64,000 bases of DNA from Pyxicephalus adspersus (Eukaryota; Chordata; Amphibia; Anura; Pyxicephalidae). A program made the translations under genes and the position numbers. Shown piece by piece: positions 48,395 through 59,784 of this stretch (within the stretch, counting starts at the first letter, position 1; each line of letters starts with the position of its first letter). Location: positions 126,978,561-127,042,560 of the forward strand of contig NC_092858.1 in NCBI RefSeq assembly GCF_032062135.1, read 5' to 3'. Below the pieces are notes generated by a model that was given only the letters and a program-made list of their open reading frames with translations, was not told where the DNA came from and ran no database searches.

Positions 48395-49200
48395 CTTGAC
48401 ATCTCACAGGAGTGTGTTGGGTTTGTTATCACCACTATCCTAGACATGCACAAGCTTTCAGCAAAGTGGGTGCCGAAATGTTTGAACAGTGATCAGAAGA
48501 AGGAATGAGTTGAAGCATCCAAAGCTGTTTTGGCCCATTTTGAAGCTGCACGGGACTTTTTGGCTAGGTTAGTGACTGAGGATGAAACCTGGCTCCACAT
48601 CTATTATCCTAAAACCAAGGAACAGTCAAAGGAATGGCGCCACAGCGGGTCCCCACAGCCGAAGAAGTACTGAACCCAGGATTCGGCCAAAAAAGTCATG
48701 GCGTCTGTTTTCTGGGACAAATACAGTTTTCTGTTGGTGGACTACCTATCTCAGGGCTCTAATATCACTGGACAGTATTATGCTAACCTCCTGGACCAGC
48801 TGAAAGAGGCAATTAAGACAAAACGGCGTGGAAAGTTGACCAAAGGGATCCTTTTTTTGCAGGACAATGCACTTTCACCAAATTAAACACGCTGGGTTTG
48901 CAATTGATCCACCATCCCCCCTACTAACCTGACCTGGCCCCTCCGGACTATTATCTGTACTCGAATTTAAAGAAACACCTGAAGGGGCATTGTTTTGAGG
49001 ACATAACTGACGTCAAAGAAGATGCTGAGATCTGGTTTGCGACCCAACTAAAAAACTTTTATTTGAACGGTCTAGAAAAGCTGCAACTACGCTGTACCAA
49101 GTGCATCAGTCTCAGGGGGGAATATGACGAATAAATGTGTTATTTCATAACTCTGGCTGTCTTCTTTCTGGGCAAAGCCAGGAACTTCTCATCACCCCCT
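48395..49200 (+). pseudogene. mariner-type transposase pseudogene
   Basis: A DD34D mariner transposase lacking its N-terminal helix-turn-helix region. Readable in one frame: KLSAKWVPK, VEASKAVLAHFEAARDF, VTEDETWLHIYYPKTKEQSK (first catalytic Asp, about 48572-48631), MASVFWDK (48698), ITGQYYANLLDQLKEA and ILFLQDNA (second Asp, codon 48863-48865). The frame then shifts; LAPPDYYLY holds the third Asp (48946-48948). Two TGA stops stand where the family has Arg (near 48507 and 48671), as expected from CpG decay of CGA. Only 80 nt lie between the second and third Asp codons instead of 102, so about 22 nt are deleted. The 3' end AGCCAGGAACTTCTCATCAC matches a mariner terminal repeat. Confidence 0.87.

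Positions 49201-49251
<51 letters not shown>
49201..49251. repeat. (TG)n(TA)n microsatellite
   Basis: TG run then a long TA run directly after the mariner 3' end. Confidence 0.95.
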
Positions 49252-49255
<4 letters not shown>

Positions 49256-50887
49256 TAACAGGATTTCGAACAGGACTTTATGGTTTATTTAGATACATAT
49301 TAACCTAGAATTTTCTATTTTCTTAAGATTAAGTCTTGGAAAGGGTTTTAACAGAGGGGAAAAAAGAAAATCCAAAAGATAAGAAAATGAAAGGTAATAA
49401 TAAAAATGTTCTATTACAAATGTTCTATTTGCATTTGAGAATATAAAGGTATTTTCATGTCATTCAATGCAGCCTAGTGTAATCAGGTAATGAATCACAT
49501 ATCAGGGTATAACGTATGTACTCTGTATATATAAGGGAGGATACTGAGATTTAAAAAGCAATAAACATGGGATACAGGATAGAAACAAGGTATATGTAAA
49601 AGATGTTACAACAAAAGAATTTGTGACATTGCTAAGATGGAAATAGCTTCTTCTGCTTTTAAGATTGGTCCTGGCAATATCAAGAACTAAGCTATTTTAT
49701 TAGCCCTTCCTATGAAATACACATGTTCCAGTATATATGAAGCATACATAATTTATATTTAATATTACATTCAAGCATATAGGAAAATAAATCCAGCTTG
49801 TTATTCTATCACTTTAATTGAGACAACAGATTATAGTCTTGTTTTATTTTTTTTTTAAATATGTGATTAAGTAATTTTAAATTGCTGATCACATTTTCCT
49901 TTTGCTATTTACTGAGAAATGTAAAAAATGCAGAAGGCAAGTCAGATTGCAGACGCCTACCCTTGTTACAGAGCATACGTATAACTTAACAGAGCCCATT
50001 GGGTACAGATGCCAGACTTCTGTCACTGTGCACCATGCTCTTATTTTTAATTCAGTAAACTATGCTTATTTTCAGTAAAGATGATCACAATGAAAGGGAT
50101 GTGTATGGTTTTCTCAAAACAATGATTTCTCAATGACCCAATAAATATATTTACAGCTGTAGATATATTATAATTTACAACCAAATTATATTATGTATAA
50201 TTAAATTATATATAATATAATTTGGTTATTTCATTATAAAACCCCCAAGATTGAAGCATATAAACAAATATTATTAACTTATAAGATATGAAGGTTGCTA
50301 TGCTTTTATTTGTGATTCATTTAGAACTGCCATACTTGTGACAATTTCCAGTTCATCTCAAACCCTTTTTAGCCACTGGAAGTTCCAATTATGGGGAGAA
50401 TGTATGCTAAAAAAACACCCATAAGTTCAGTTGACCACTGGAATTTAGTCAGTTCTGAAATCAAAACTGGACAGTATACTTACTGTTTTATTACAACATA
50501 CGATAGATCATGTTGTAATAGAATTGAAAAAGGAAAAAATGCAGCAATATTGTTGAAAGCCTTCTTATCTTATCTTATATTTCTGCCATGTCATCAGGGA
50601 AATTTTAATCCATTTCCTTATAGTTGATCAAAATTGGTATATTATGTTTTGATTGCTTTGAGGTCTTGATAAAAAAGAATGAATCTTTTTGTGTGTGGCA
50701 AAAAAAGAGTGTCCAGTGACGGAAACCTAGGACCTGCTTTAAATTTATAAATATAATATACCGGTATCAATCTAAAATGAAACGTAAAATATAACAATTT
50801 AAATCTCAACATTTTTACATTTAATGAGTAGTGGCAGATTTTCACACCAAAATGAATGACTCATGAAGTGAATTTAAGCATTTAAAG
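49252..50887. other. AT-rich spacer with a 16-bp-stem palindrome
   Basis: No gene. AACCAAATTATATTAT at 50179-50194 is perfectly inverted at 50212-50227 around a 17-nt AT loop that is itself nearly palindromic. Confidence 0.55.
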
Positions 50888-51246
50888 CAGTGGTCGCCAA
50901 TCTTTTAATTTTCACGGACCACTTAATTTACAGACTCCTTACCGTGGATGCGCAGAGAGCTGTGTGTCACTCAAAGGGGAAGAAAGTTTCCCATAGTGAC
51001 GTCATGATACCAGAACTCGCCCACTCTCCTATCGCAGGGTCTGAGCCTGTGATGGGAGAGTAGGTGGGTTGTGTCCAAGACCCAACCCACCCACCACCCC
51101 GAGCCTGCAATGCATACAGGGGATATGGTCCTCGGCTCTGGCCGGTGCCCCCCCAAATGGGGTCCTTCTCCTGACCCTGCTGGGGGGTGCACCGGCCAGA
51201 GCTGTGGACCAAAACTTTCTCCCAGACCACAGTTTGGGGACTGCTG
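50888..51246. mobile_element. hAT-type non-autonomous element with intact target duplication
   Basis: A 359-bp element beginning CAGTGGTCGCCAATC and ending GTTTGGGGACTGCTG, an imperfect inverted pair of hAT type (CAGNGGTCNCCAA). It is flanked by a perfect 8-bp direct repeat ATTTAAAG at 50880-50887 and 51247-51254. The interior is GC-rich, with an inverted pair CTCTGGCCGGTGC/GCACCGGCCAGAG near 51135-51202. No transposase; mobilisation would need one from elsewhere. Confidence 0.88.
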
Positions 51247-51435
51247 ATTTAAAGCATTTGTCTTTAAAAATACTGACTGAAAAATATTACAGAAAAAAAA
51301 ATATAGCCAGATAATTGTATGTACTAAAGGTACTAAAGAGAACTCAAAAAGGGAAGATATACTGTCCTATAGATATACTACTACCTCTGATTGCTTGCCT
51401 TATAAGATTTACGGTGAGATCTGGTCATTTATAGT

Positions 51436-51625
51436 TTTATTTACTTGTATTTATATAGCGCTGACATATTATGCAGCGCTTTACAAAGTTCATAGTCATA
51501 ACACTAACTGTCTATTAAAGGGGCTCACGATATAAAATCCCTATCATAGTCATATGATAATACCACAGTCTAAGGACAATCAGGATGGGAAGTCAATTAG
51601 CCTAACTGCATGTTTTTAGGAGTCA
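51436..51625 (-). repeat. SINE-like repeat, second subfamily
   Basis: Minus orientation. TTTATATAGCGCTGACATAT and GCAGCGCTTTACAAAGTTCA match the fragment at 20130-20205; ATTAGCCTAACTGCATGTTT closes the copy. Confidence 0.65.
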
Positions 51626-51867
51626 CTACTATGCTTCTTGCTGTATGTGAGACTTGCACTACATATATATCTCTGCTTTCCACATTTATTATAGGTATCT
51701 GTTATCAGGGGCAGCCATGGCATGAAGAAGTTTGGGAGTTTATTGGGGCTCAGATCAGTATAACAACAACTTTATAGAGACACACAAACATTGTATGCCT
51801 TACTGATTGCAGTATTTTTAGGTTACTGTAGATGGCAGTAGAGATATTTAACTCTGTATCTCATAAT

Positions 51868-51926
51868 TATTAATAAACACTAGTTATATAGCGCCAACAT
51901 ATTACACAGTGCTGTACATTGTATAA
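51868..51926 (-). repeat. SINE-like repeat tail
   Basis: TTATATAGCGCCAACATATT and ACAGTGCTGTACATTGTA are the inverse of the tail at 34640-34806. Only the 3' part is left. Confidence 0.7.
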
Positions 51927-52762
51927 TATTTCCCTTTTTCTGCAAATTCCAGCAACTGACAACATAACATTTTTCAAATTCAAGGGTGGCATGGTATAGC
52001 ATCATCTTCCATTTCCAGTTCTGATTATTTGGTAATTTATCGTCCGGTACATCAACAGCTGGACTGGAAATTGGTGAAGATTCTCTGTATCTCTTAACAA
52101 GCCTGGCTAGAATGGCTACCACAAGGCAGGATAGGGCAGCAAAAGACATGGTAAATCTGTAATAATCACCTCAGGTAATATTGGTGACTATTGTTTTGTC
52201 CTTTTTATACAGGTTATGAGCAAAGCTTCCACGGTTCAGGTACACTTTATGATGTAATTCAGCAGAATAGCGGGAGTAAAGTCTGCTTAATAAAAACTGC
52301 TGACAGGATTTTTCCATGGCAGAAAAAAAAATCTGAATATGAATTCTCTCTTGTTTTAGAGATTGTTCTGTGTGCCTGTCAGAAATTTTTTCTGTACATT
52401 AAAATTCAATTATGAAACAGCTCCTGAGCATTTGCGTGGGCGTTATGTCATCCCAAGCCGCCAATAAAAACCACAAGAACATGGCAGTGGCTGTGACAAG
52501 TGCTGGGGAATGGGTACTTTGACAAACAAGTCTGCATTGTGTATAAATATGCATTGCAGAGAATCATGGGGTTCTGTCCCGGGCAGGTAACACTGCTTGA
52601 GATATTACTGCAGACAGCACTGATCACCACTGGATTTCTGGATATGTTTTTCACACATTGAACAGATATAACAAACACTTTAAAAGTATAGATAGATTAG
52701 AAATAATCTATATTTATTGTTAGGACGCACATGTATTTTAGGAGGGATTTTATTGTTTAGAT

Positions 52763-52975
52763 CAGTGTTTCTCAATCCTATTAACATGGAGGAAAAACTT
52801 TTAATTCTTCAGCGAACCCCTACTATATGTGCATTACTTGCCTGTGAAATAATTAGCAAGTACAGAAATTCTAAAAACACTACTAAATATAACAGTCTAC
52901 AAAAACACCTTTTGTGTAATATGTACATTTTGCACACAACCCATTCCATAGTCAGTGTTTTACCCGAAATGTAAC
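52763..52975. mobile_element. hAT-type MITE, right end eroded
   Basis: Starts CAGTGTTTCTCAATCC followed by TAACATGGAGG and GCGAACCCCTACTATA, as in a frog hAT MITE family. The right terminus and target duplication are not recognisable. Confidence 0.6.
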
Positions 52976-53261
52976 ATAAATGTTAATTTACATCTACCAC
53001 TAGGTTGTGCTAATGTACCAAAGCATATTTGTCTTTTCTAAGTTTAATATGAACCTAATATTACTAGTCTCTCCTGTAAGGCTGTTCAGGGAAGATACCT
53101 AATGATAAATAAATTGCAGTGATACATTTGCCCAACTTAGTACAAGAATGAAAATGAGTTCCTAGATTTTTGCTGCACCGTGAGAGCGGTACACAGGTGA
53201 TATTTCTGTTCCTTCCGGAGTCACCTACAGTGAAATCCTCCAGCAACTTTAAAAATATACC

Positions 53262-53385
53262 TTTTATTATTATTATTATTAAACAGGATTTATATAGCGC
53301 CAACATATTACGCAGCGCTGTACATTAAATAGGGGTTGCAAATGACAGACTAATACAGACAGAAGAGATTACAATCTAAGAGGAG
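53262..53385 (-). repeat. SINE-like repeat with (TTA)n
   Basis: The inverted form of 34640-34806: a TTATTA run, GATTTATATAGCGCCAACAT, GCAGCGCTGTACATTAAATA, GGGGTTGCAAATGACAGAC and GATTACAATCTAAGAGG. The best preserved minus-oriented copy. Confidence 0.75.
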
Positions 53386-53399
53386 GGGGCCAAGTAAGC

Positions 53400-55489
53400 A
53401 ATCAATTCTCAAATTGAAGGGTATTACTTGCTTGATAAGAACAATATGGCCAGCTGAAGGTCTAGTTCAAATAACAGCTTGGTGCAAAGTTTTAATTTTT
53501 TCTGACATCAAGATAAGAAAATGTGTGCTGGAGTGGATATATCAAATATGCTTTGCAAGATCAAGATCAAACACAGAAAATGAACATGTGTCATCTTCTA
53601 CAGTTTACACATTTCTTTATCATAATTTACTTGTGGTGCCAACTTTTCTACAGAAAAATGAATATGATTAATTTCATTTTAATGTCATAGTATATACTTT
53701 AAGCTAGCTGTTCTTGGTAGGGAACTTAGTCAGCCAGCTTGGCCAAGCTCTATGGTTTTTCTTATCAGTTTGGCACTGCCATTGTCTTTTTATGGCAAAG
53801 TGCACTTCAGCAGCAATACAAGTCTACACCTACCTGACAGCTAAAAACAATTGAGGTTTGCACACATATCACTATAGCAAGTACAAGCAAGTACATGAAC
53901 CCAAACTTTTTTTTTCAATTTTTAAAAGAGAAGAGGAAGTGGGGGTTAGATCCGTGCCAGGTTCTTATAGCTGCCTGTGTCCACACTCGTCAAATTGACT
54001 CTATTTTTATCCCGTAGAAACATTTTGACACCTAAGAAACAGTCCAATTTTTTTTTAGTTGTCAACAGAACAGGAATTGTGGGGCCATTTGTTCTAATGA
54101 CAACTAAAAGTAGATAAGGCTTACTTTGTAGAAGTATTCTTTTACCATCTGCTGTGTCCTCATGGGTTACCCAATGGCATACATCTGGTAAAAAAAACTG
54201 TAAAAAATGTAAAAACAATGTAATTCCAGGAATAAATTATTTAAAGTCACTAACCCAGAGAACATTATGATAATTGTTGAATATGCACATGTTAAATCCT
54301 ACTTGGGATGAAAAATATTTTGACTATATGACTTGATTAACAGTCTTAATTAGTGAGTCATTTTTGCGTATAGACTTGCAAAACCAACTGTGACTTGGCA
54401 AACCCAACCAATGTAATTTATTCTAAGTAGTTCAAGTATAGCATATTTTGATGACTATCACCTTGTAGTTAGGAATCAGAGAAAAGCAGTCCTTAGTTAA
54501 ATGGTGCCATCTGGAGGATAAATCAAAGAAATTATTTAGAATTAGAATCAATACACTAGAAATGTTCCTTGCGGCTTTTATATAACACATTGTGACTGTA
54601 ATACATGTAAACAAACACATTTATAGCATTAATAATAAAAAAGCAATAAAAAGTACAGCATTAATCACCAAATAATAACATTGTCTTAAACTATAATTGT
54701 TACTGGAAAGTTTAATAGGTAGGTAATTCTGTGTAAAACAAATGTGTACAATTAACTTTTTATTTACAGAACACTGGGTAGACGTCACTTATTCATTACA
54801 AGATAATTGTTTGAAAATAAACAGGTACTCTGCACATGACAGGAAAAATCAGAGTATGCATAGACAACTTAAAGTGATTTGTACAACCTACAATCTCTGT
54901 ATTGATGCAGAATAATAAAATACTATAAATTCAAATTACACACCTAAATAGATCTTACCTAATAAAATATATGCGCCTAACCCAAACTCTATAAGGGCTT
55001 CTGTACATCCATTTAAATTAGATAATATTTGAATATTTCAGTGTCAGTCTGTGCCTTGGATAATGCAGATGTAGGAGCAACACACCATAAACACATTGTA
55101 TATTCAGATTGTTGAGCCTGTCATGTGATCCAGATACCCCTGCCAGCATGTGTAGCTAGGTCAATCAGTCAGTAGCCTAACTTCAGTTTGCATATTGGAC
55201 TGTGAGGTAGCAGTAACATGCTGATGAATTCAACTCTCTGCTCCTCTCTCTTTAAAGTTCTCAAAGAGAGTCTATCAGCAATGTGAAAACTGTAAAGTCT
55301 AAATATATCAGATTGCTTGCTCTCTCCTTGTGCAAATACCATTTTGTAATAATTACAGAAAGATGACATCCAGACAGATACATGTATATACAGTAGATTT
55401 GTGCTAAAACATAAAAACATTATTTAAAAACCTAACCACAAAGAATTATGTTTTAAGCTTTAATCAGATGTATCCAGGGTTTTATGATG
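53400..55489. other. AT-rich spacer
   Basis: No gene or repeat recognised. Short frames only. Confidence 0.5.
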
Positions 55490-55684
55490 GGAATATATGT
55501 AATATGTGCATGTTAATACGCCACCATGCATTGTAGTGCACTGCTGTATATGTGCATGCTGTACATTTGCAAAGTTTGTTGGAGCGCCGTTATAAATGAA
55601 TGGCACCGCAAAGCACCAATTCGTAACATGAGAATTGCGGTAATGTCTGCAACACTGCAATTCAACAATGTGAACCCAGCCTAA
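55490..55684. repeat. right part of a MITE ending TGTGAACCCAGCCTAA
   Basis: CGCCGTTATAAATGAATGGC, GCAACACTGCAATTC and the terminal AATGTGAACCCAGCCTAA are typical of a family of amphibian/fish non-autonomous elements whose other end would be TTAGGCTGGGTTCACA. That left end is not present here. Confidence 0.5.
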
Positions 55685-55765
55685 ATGCTTACCCATCATC
55701 AATCAATTCAGTATAAATTGTGGATAAAAGTTGGGTGAATCTTTGGTGAAAACATTTATAATGTT

Positions 55766-55815
55766 TATATATATAATTAATATATATATAATTATATATA
55801 TAATTAATATATATG
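55766..55815. repeat. palindromic AT microsatellite
   Basis: Alternating TATATATA and AATTAA blocks that are self-complementary, followed by a T run. Confidence 0.9.
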
Positions 55816-55861
55816 TTTTTTTTTTTTTGTTGAACTTACACAGAGTAGGAAACAGGTAATA

Positions 55862-56655
55862 CAGTGATACCTCGACTAACAAATTGCCCTGCTAACACAT
55901 TTTTCAGCTAACAATTTTTTTCCCACTGTTTAAAAGACTCGGCTAACAAATATGGACTTGGCTAACAAAAGTTAAAAAATAAAAAGCAGGAAGTAGGAAG
56001 GCTGATAACATACAGCATGACGAATGTACAGCACTTCCTGTATACTGTATCAGAAAGTGAAGGAGAGACGATGCTTTACATATGAACGGGGTGCCCTGCT
56101 TCCCATGTGCAGGACAGAGGCTTGATGAGGGAGGGGGGGGGGGGGGAGGTTTGCATGACTTGCAGAAGAAATCTTTTGCTAAACACAGGTGAGGTTGTGG
56201 GTGATCTTAGGTGGTGAGCTCTTCTGCAACCCCTTGTAACTCTTTAATGACCTAGACAAACAGTTGTTACTAATTACCTAGACAGACAGTTGTTACTTTT
56301 TGCATATCAAAGCACAGCTTGCTCCAGAAGTTAATAAATGTCTGGGCTTCATAAAGTTTTTTTTTTTGCTTTGTTTGTGATTTAATTCAATGTGAGGATT
56401 TTATACAGTAACTGACACCACGCTGCCTAATAATATGTTGAGACTGTTTCAATTGAGAATCTGTTCTTCTCAGCCTTTGGTCAGTTTATGACCTTTTATG
56501 TTGTGCCTTTTACTATTTTTTTTTTAAAACTTATCTTTAAATTGTGGCCAGCATCCAGAACAAATTAAATGATTTTCTATAGAAACCTATGGAAAATCAC
56601 GTTCAGATAACAAAGATTTCAGAACAAATTATCTTTGTTAGCCGAGGTATCGCTG
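55862..56655. mobile_element. pogo/Tigger-like non-autonomous element with TA duplications
   Basis: 794 bp with matching inverted termini: CAGTGATACCTCGACTAACA at the left and TGTTAGCCGAGGTATCGCTG-type sequence at the right (one G/A change and one C/T change). TA lies at both borders (55860-55861 and 56656-56657). CTAACAAA motifs recur inside the left end. This fits the pogo/Tigger group, which duplicates TA. No transposase; the interior has a G14 run at 56133-56146. Confidence 0.82.
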
Positions 56656-56657
56656 TA

Positions 56658-59525
56658 CTGTCATTTTTTTTCCCTTGACTATCTGTCCCTGAAACACAGT
56701 AGGAAGTAAGTCAGGGAAAAATCCCTTTTAGGCAGTTGCCAGAACAGATGTATCTAAAAAATAAAATAACAGCAATAAAAAACAGAAAAGGCTAAACCAG
56801 TATAGAAATAACTCACCTGTGATAGAGGTGGAAGAATACTTACCCGCACCCTCACTGGCTAGATAAGAGATTGATCATTTATATTCTGCAATTTCTGTGC
56901 ATTTTTTAACTACATGTCCTCTTTGGATTTATGCTATAAATTCCAGCCAAGGATTCAATTACACATTCTAACAAGTTACTGTTTTTTTATTTCACTTTTC
57001 ATTTAGAACTAGCTGTGAATGAATTCCATGCATGAGATTGCATGCACTTGTGAACTGATTAGTAAATGTGGTCATGTGCTTGCAAAGCCAATCACTTTAA
57101 TGCATAAAAACAATAATGACAGCAACAAACTGCATGGGGTACTACTAGTATTTAAACCAGACCCTTTTGAATTTTTTGCTCCCCTGTTTTGTCATTTTGA
57201 GGTATATGAAAACAAAGTTGCCAACCCATCTCTTTTAGCTTTAAGCTTGCTCTTGAGAAGGGTATACAGACTTGTAGCACAACACAGCCTAGGGGAGCAA
57301 CAAAATTTAAGTCTGACCCTAAACCCTTCACAGATAACATAATACCTAATTATGTCATGCCTACAAAGCAAACCTTTCCCAGTTATTTGTGAATATATCC
57401 AATGATATCTTCTAGCAACAAACACTTATCTTTATGTCCAGATGGTCTTTCATTACTGTTTTTATGTCCAGGTATCATAGGGCACTAACATATCCGTATC
57501 CATGGGAGTTTTCTAAACACCTAAAATAGATTGTAGAATTTTGATCACATCAGACAGATAGTTCAAATTACTAAGCCAATGTATTTTGGGGGCTCAGCTT
57601 TCACTATTCATGAATGATGAATGATGAAGAGGGCAGCTGAGCTCTCATGTGTTGCCTTAAAAATAAAGGTTATTCAGGCTATGGGCAAATACTTTCTTTC
57701 TAACTACATATATTAGGTGAGAAAGAAAGCCATATATCATCATTTTGCATAGGGGTGTGGTGATAAGTGAAGCGTCAGTAAGACCTTCCATCAGTGGTAG
57801 ATCTCCATAGTGCATGGTACTCCTGGTACAGACTGGATGCCTAAAGCAAGATGTGCTTATTTCAGGGTGCATCCAGCCACATGGCCAATAGCTCTGGAAG
57901 TGGTTAGTCTCTAACAATAGAACAAAATGGGTCTCCACCACACTTTCAAGCTTATATGAAATAACTAACATTTTTAAAACTATTAGGGTTGGACATTGGT
58001 AGAGGCATTAGTCTTTACCAATGTCATTGATTAAGATGGAATTGCTTGTGGTGGGGTTGCATGAATGGTAATACAGATTAACATTCAAAAATCCAGCCAT
58101 CTATAATCTGATTCCTTCAGATTTCTGGCATGAATTTCGAAGTGGATTTTCAAATTTACACTGTTTTCTGGTGGCGTAGTTTATGTTTTGATGGCGCTGT
58201 ACTCATGAATCAGCTGTTGGGTCTTGCTTGCAGCTGCTTTCGTGCTCATTCCTTCTCAATTATTTGCTGCTGTATAGCCCCATTATGGATTCAGCATCTA
58301 TTTAAATGACTGTACAGGTAGTCATTTTCTGTTGAATATATACAGCATATATAACAGTAAAAAATCTGGAATTTTCAAAAATCTGGCACTCCTCAGGTCT
58401 GGAGGTTGCTGGAATTTAGAATGTCAGCCTGTAGCTGCCAATAAAGAGAGAATCAAAGCATTTCTGCCAGCTTATGACATAAGCATTTCTCTGGACATGG
58501 GTGTCAGGAGAAGACACGAGACAGGAAAAGTGAAAGAACTAGCTGCTTGCAAATTTCAAAAAAATTGTAGCTGTGAGCAGAACTTCCATTTATTGGAGTA
58601 ATTTGCATTTTCGTGGTAATGATCATGTCTTGCACGTGACCTAGTCCAAATTGACTTTAGATCAAATATTTATGATTGGTATCTTTTCAGCAAACATCTC
58701 ATCATTAAGAAAAACTCGCCATGCAGCCTTTGAGTAACATGCAGCTAAGTACATTCACAACAACAGTGGCCTTACATTAATTTAGGGACACCCTTGTTAC
58801 CTGCTGGTCAACGGACTTTGTTCAAGTAATACAAGATGCATTGGAGTTGATTTGCATAGTTACATAGGAAGACAGGTTGAATAAATACATAATTCTATTT
58901 ACTAAATAAGTTTTTTCCGGTTCACTTAGCAGAGTTATCACTCTGCAAGAGATTATTCAATTATTACTTGTTTTAAAATGTGCCTAATAATTTGAGTAAC
59001 AATTCATTTTTCCAAGAAAATAGTATGAACACCATTAATAAATTCCTTGTGATCTGTGGACATGGGTGCTGCACCATGTACTTAGTGCTTACCACATTGT
59101 TTTTTAGTGAAAAACCCTTTAAATGCTTCTTGGGTGAATCTTAGAATGGTTACTAATATGATTGAACTACATAAAAATTAATGCACTAAAGAGCATATTG
59201 AAACCTAGCATGCCTTTCTGGCATTTAAACATCAGAAATAGTAGCTATAGACTTTTTAAAGTATTTTTTAAAGTATTAATTTGAAATGAGAAAAAGCAGA
59301 GCCAGATACAATGGCAAAAAGAAATATAATGATCATGTTAAAGATAAGAAAATGGTGTGGTTGAAGTTTCAATGTGACATACTGACATCTTGTCTGGGAA
59401 TATATTATTTCATGTTATGAAATGCATTTTTTTTATCTTTAGCTTTTATATTCAGCTTCTGGATGCTTTGTTCTTTATAAAACTATTAGATAAAAAAAAA
59501 CATAAACCGAATAAATCGTTCACTT
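56658..59525. other. AT-rich spacer
   Basis: No recognised gene. Frames of about 100 codons at 57019-57342 (+) and 57657-57971 (-) have no domain, biased composition or supporting signal. Confidence 0.45.
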
Positions 59526-59527
59526 TG

Positions 59528-59755
59528 AAAACGTATTATTTTTTTTTTAAATGTATTTTAATTGAACAAAAGAGTGGAAAATATATACATCAAAAAGAAC
59601 AATAGGGAAAAACATACAACAGATACAGCAGAGTACCATATTTGCATATAATAATCCAAACAAAAGTACAGACTTTGTTGATGTTATTGATAAGCATGCA
59701 TCTCAGTGCAATAATCATAAGTCCATCCAACAAATAGGGATATTTTTTAAACAAC
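59528..59755 (-). mobile_element. 3' end of a minus-strand LINE
   Basis: Starts with a T-run (59529-59539), the complement of a poly-A tail, followed by TTGAACAAAAGAGTGG and CAAAAAGAACAATAGGG, in the style of the LINE 3' UTR at 6100-6200. It stops where the plus-strand LINE begins and may continue at 62305. Confidence 0.5.
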
Positions 59756-59784
59756 CTGGACCTACATCCAGGGGGTCTACATCC

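Noticed and set aside
57019..57342. 107-codon plus-strand frame
   Set aside because: No motif or family resemblance; a frame on the opposite strand overlaps it, typical of random open stretches.
57657..57971. 104-codon minus-strand frame
   Set aside because: No domain and no promoter or splice context.
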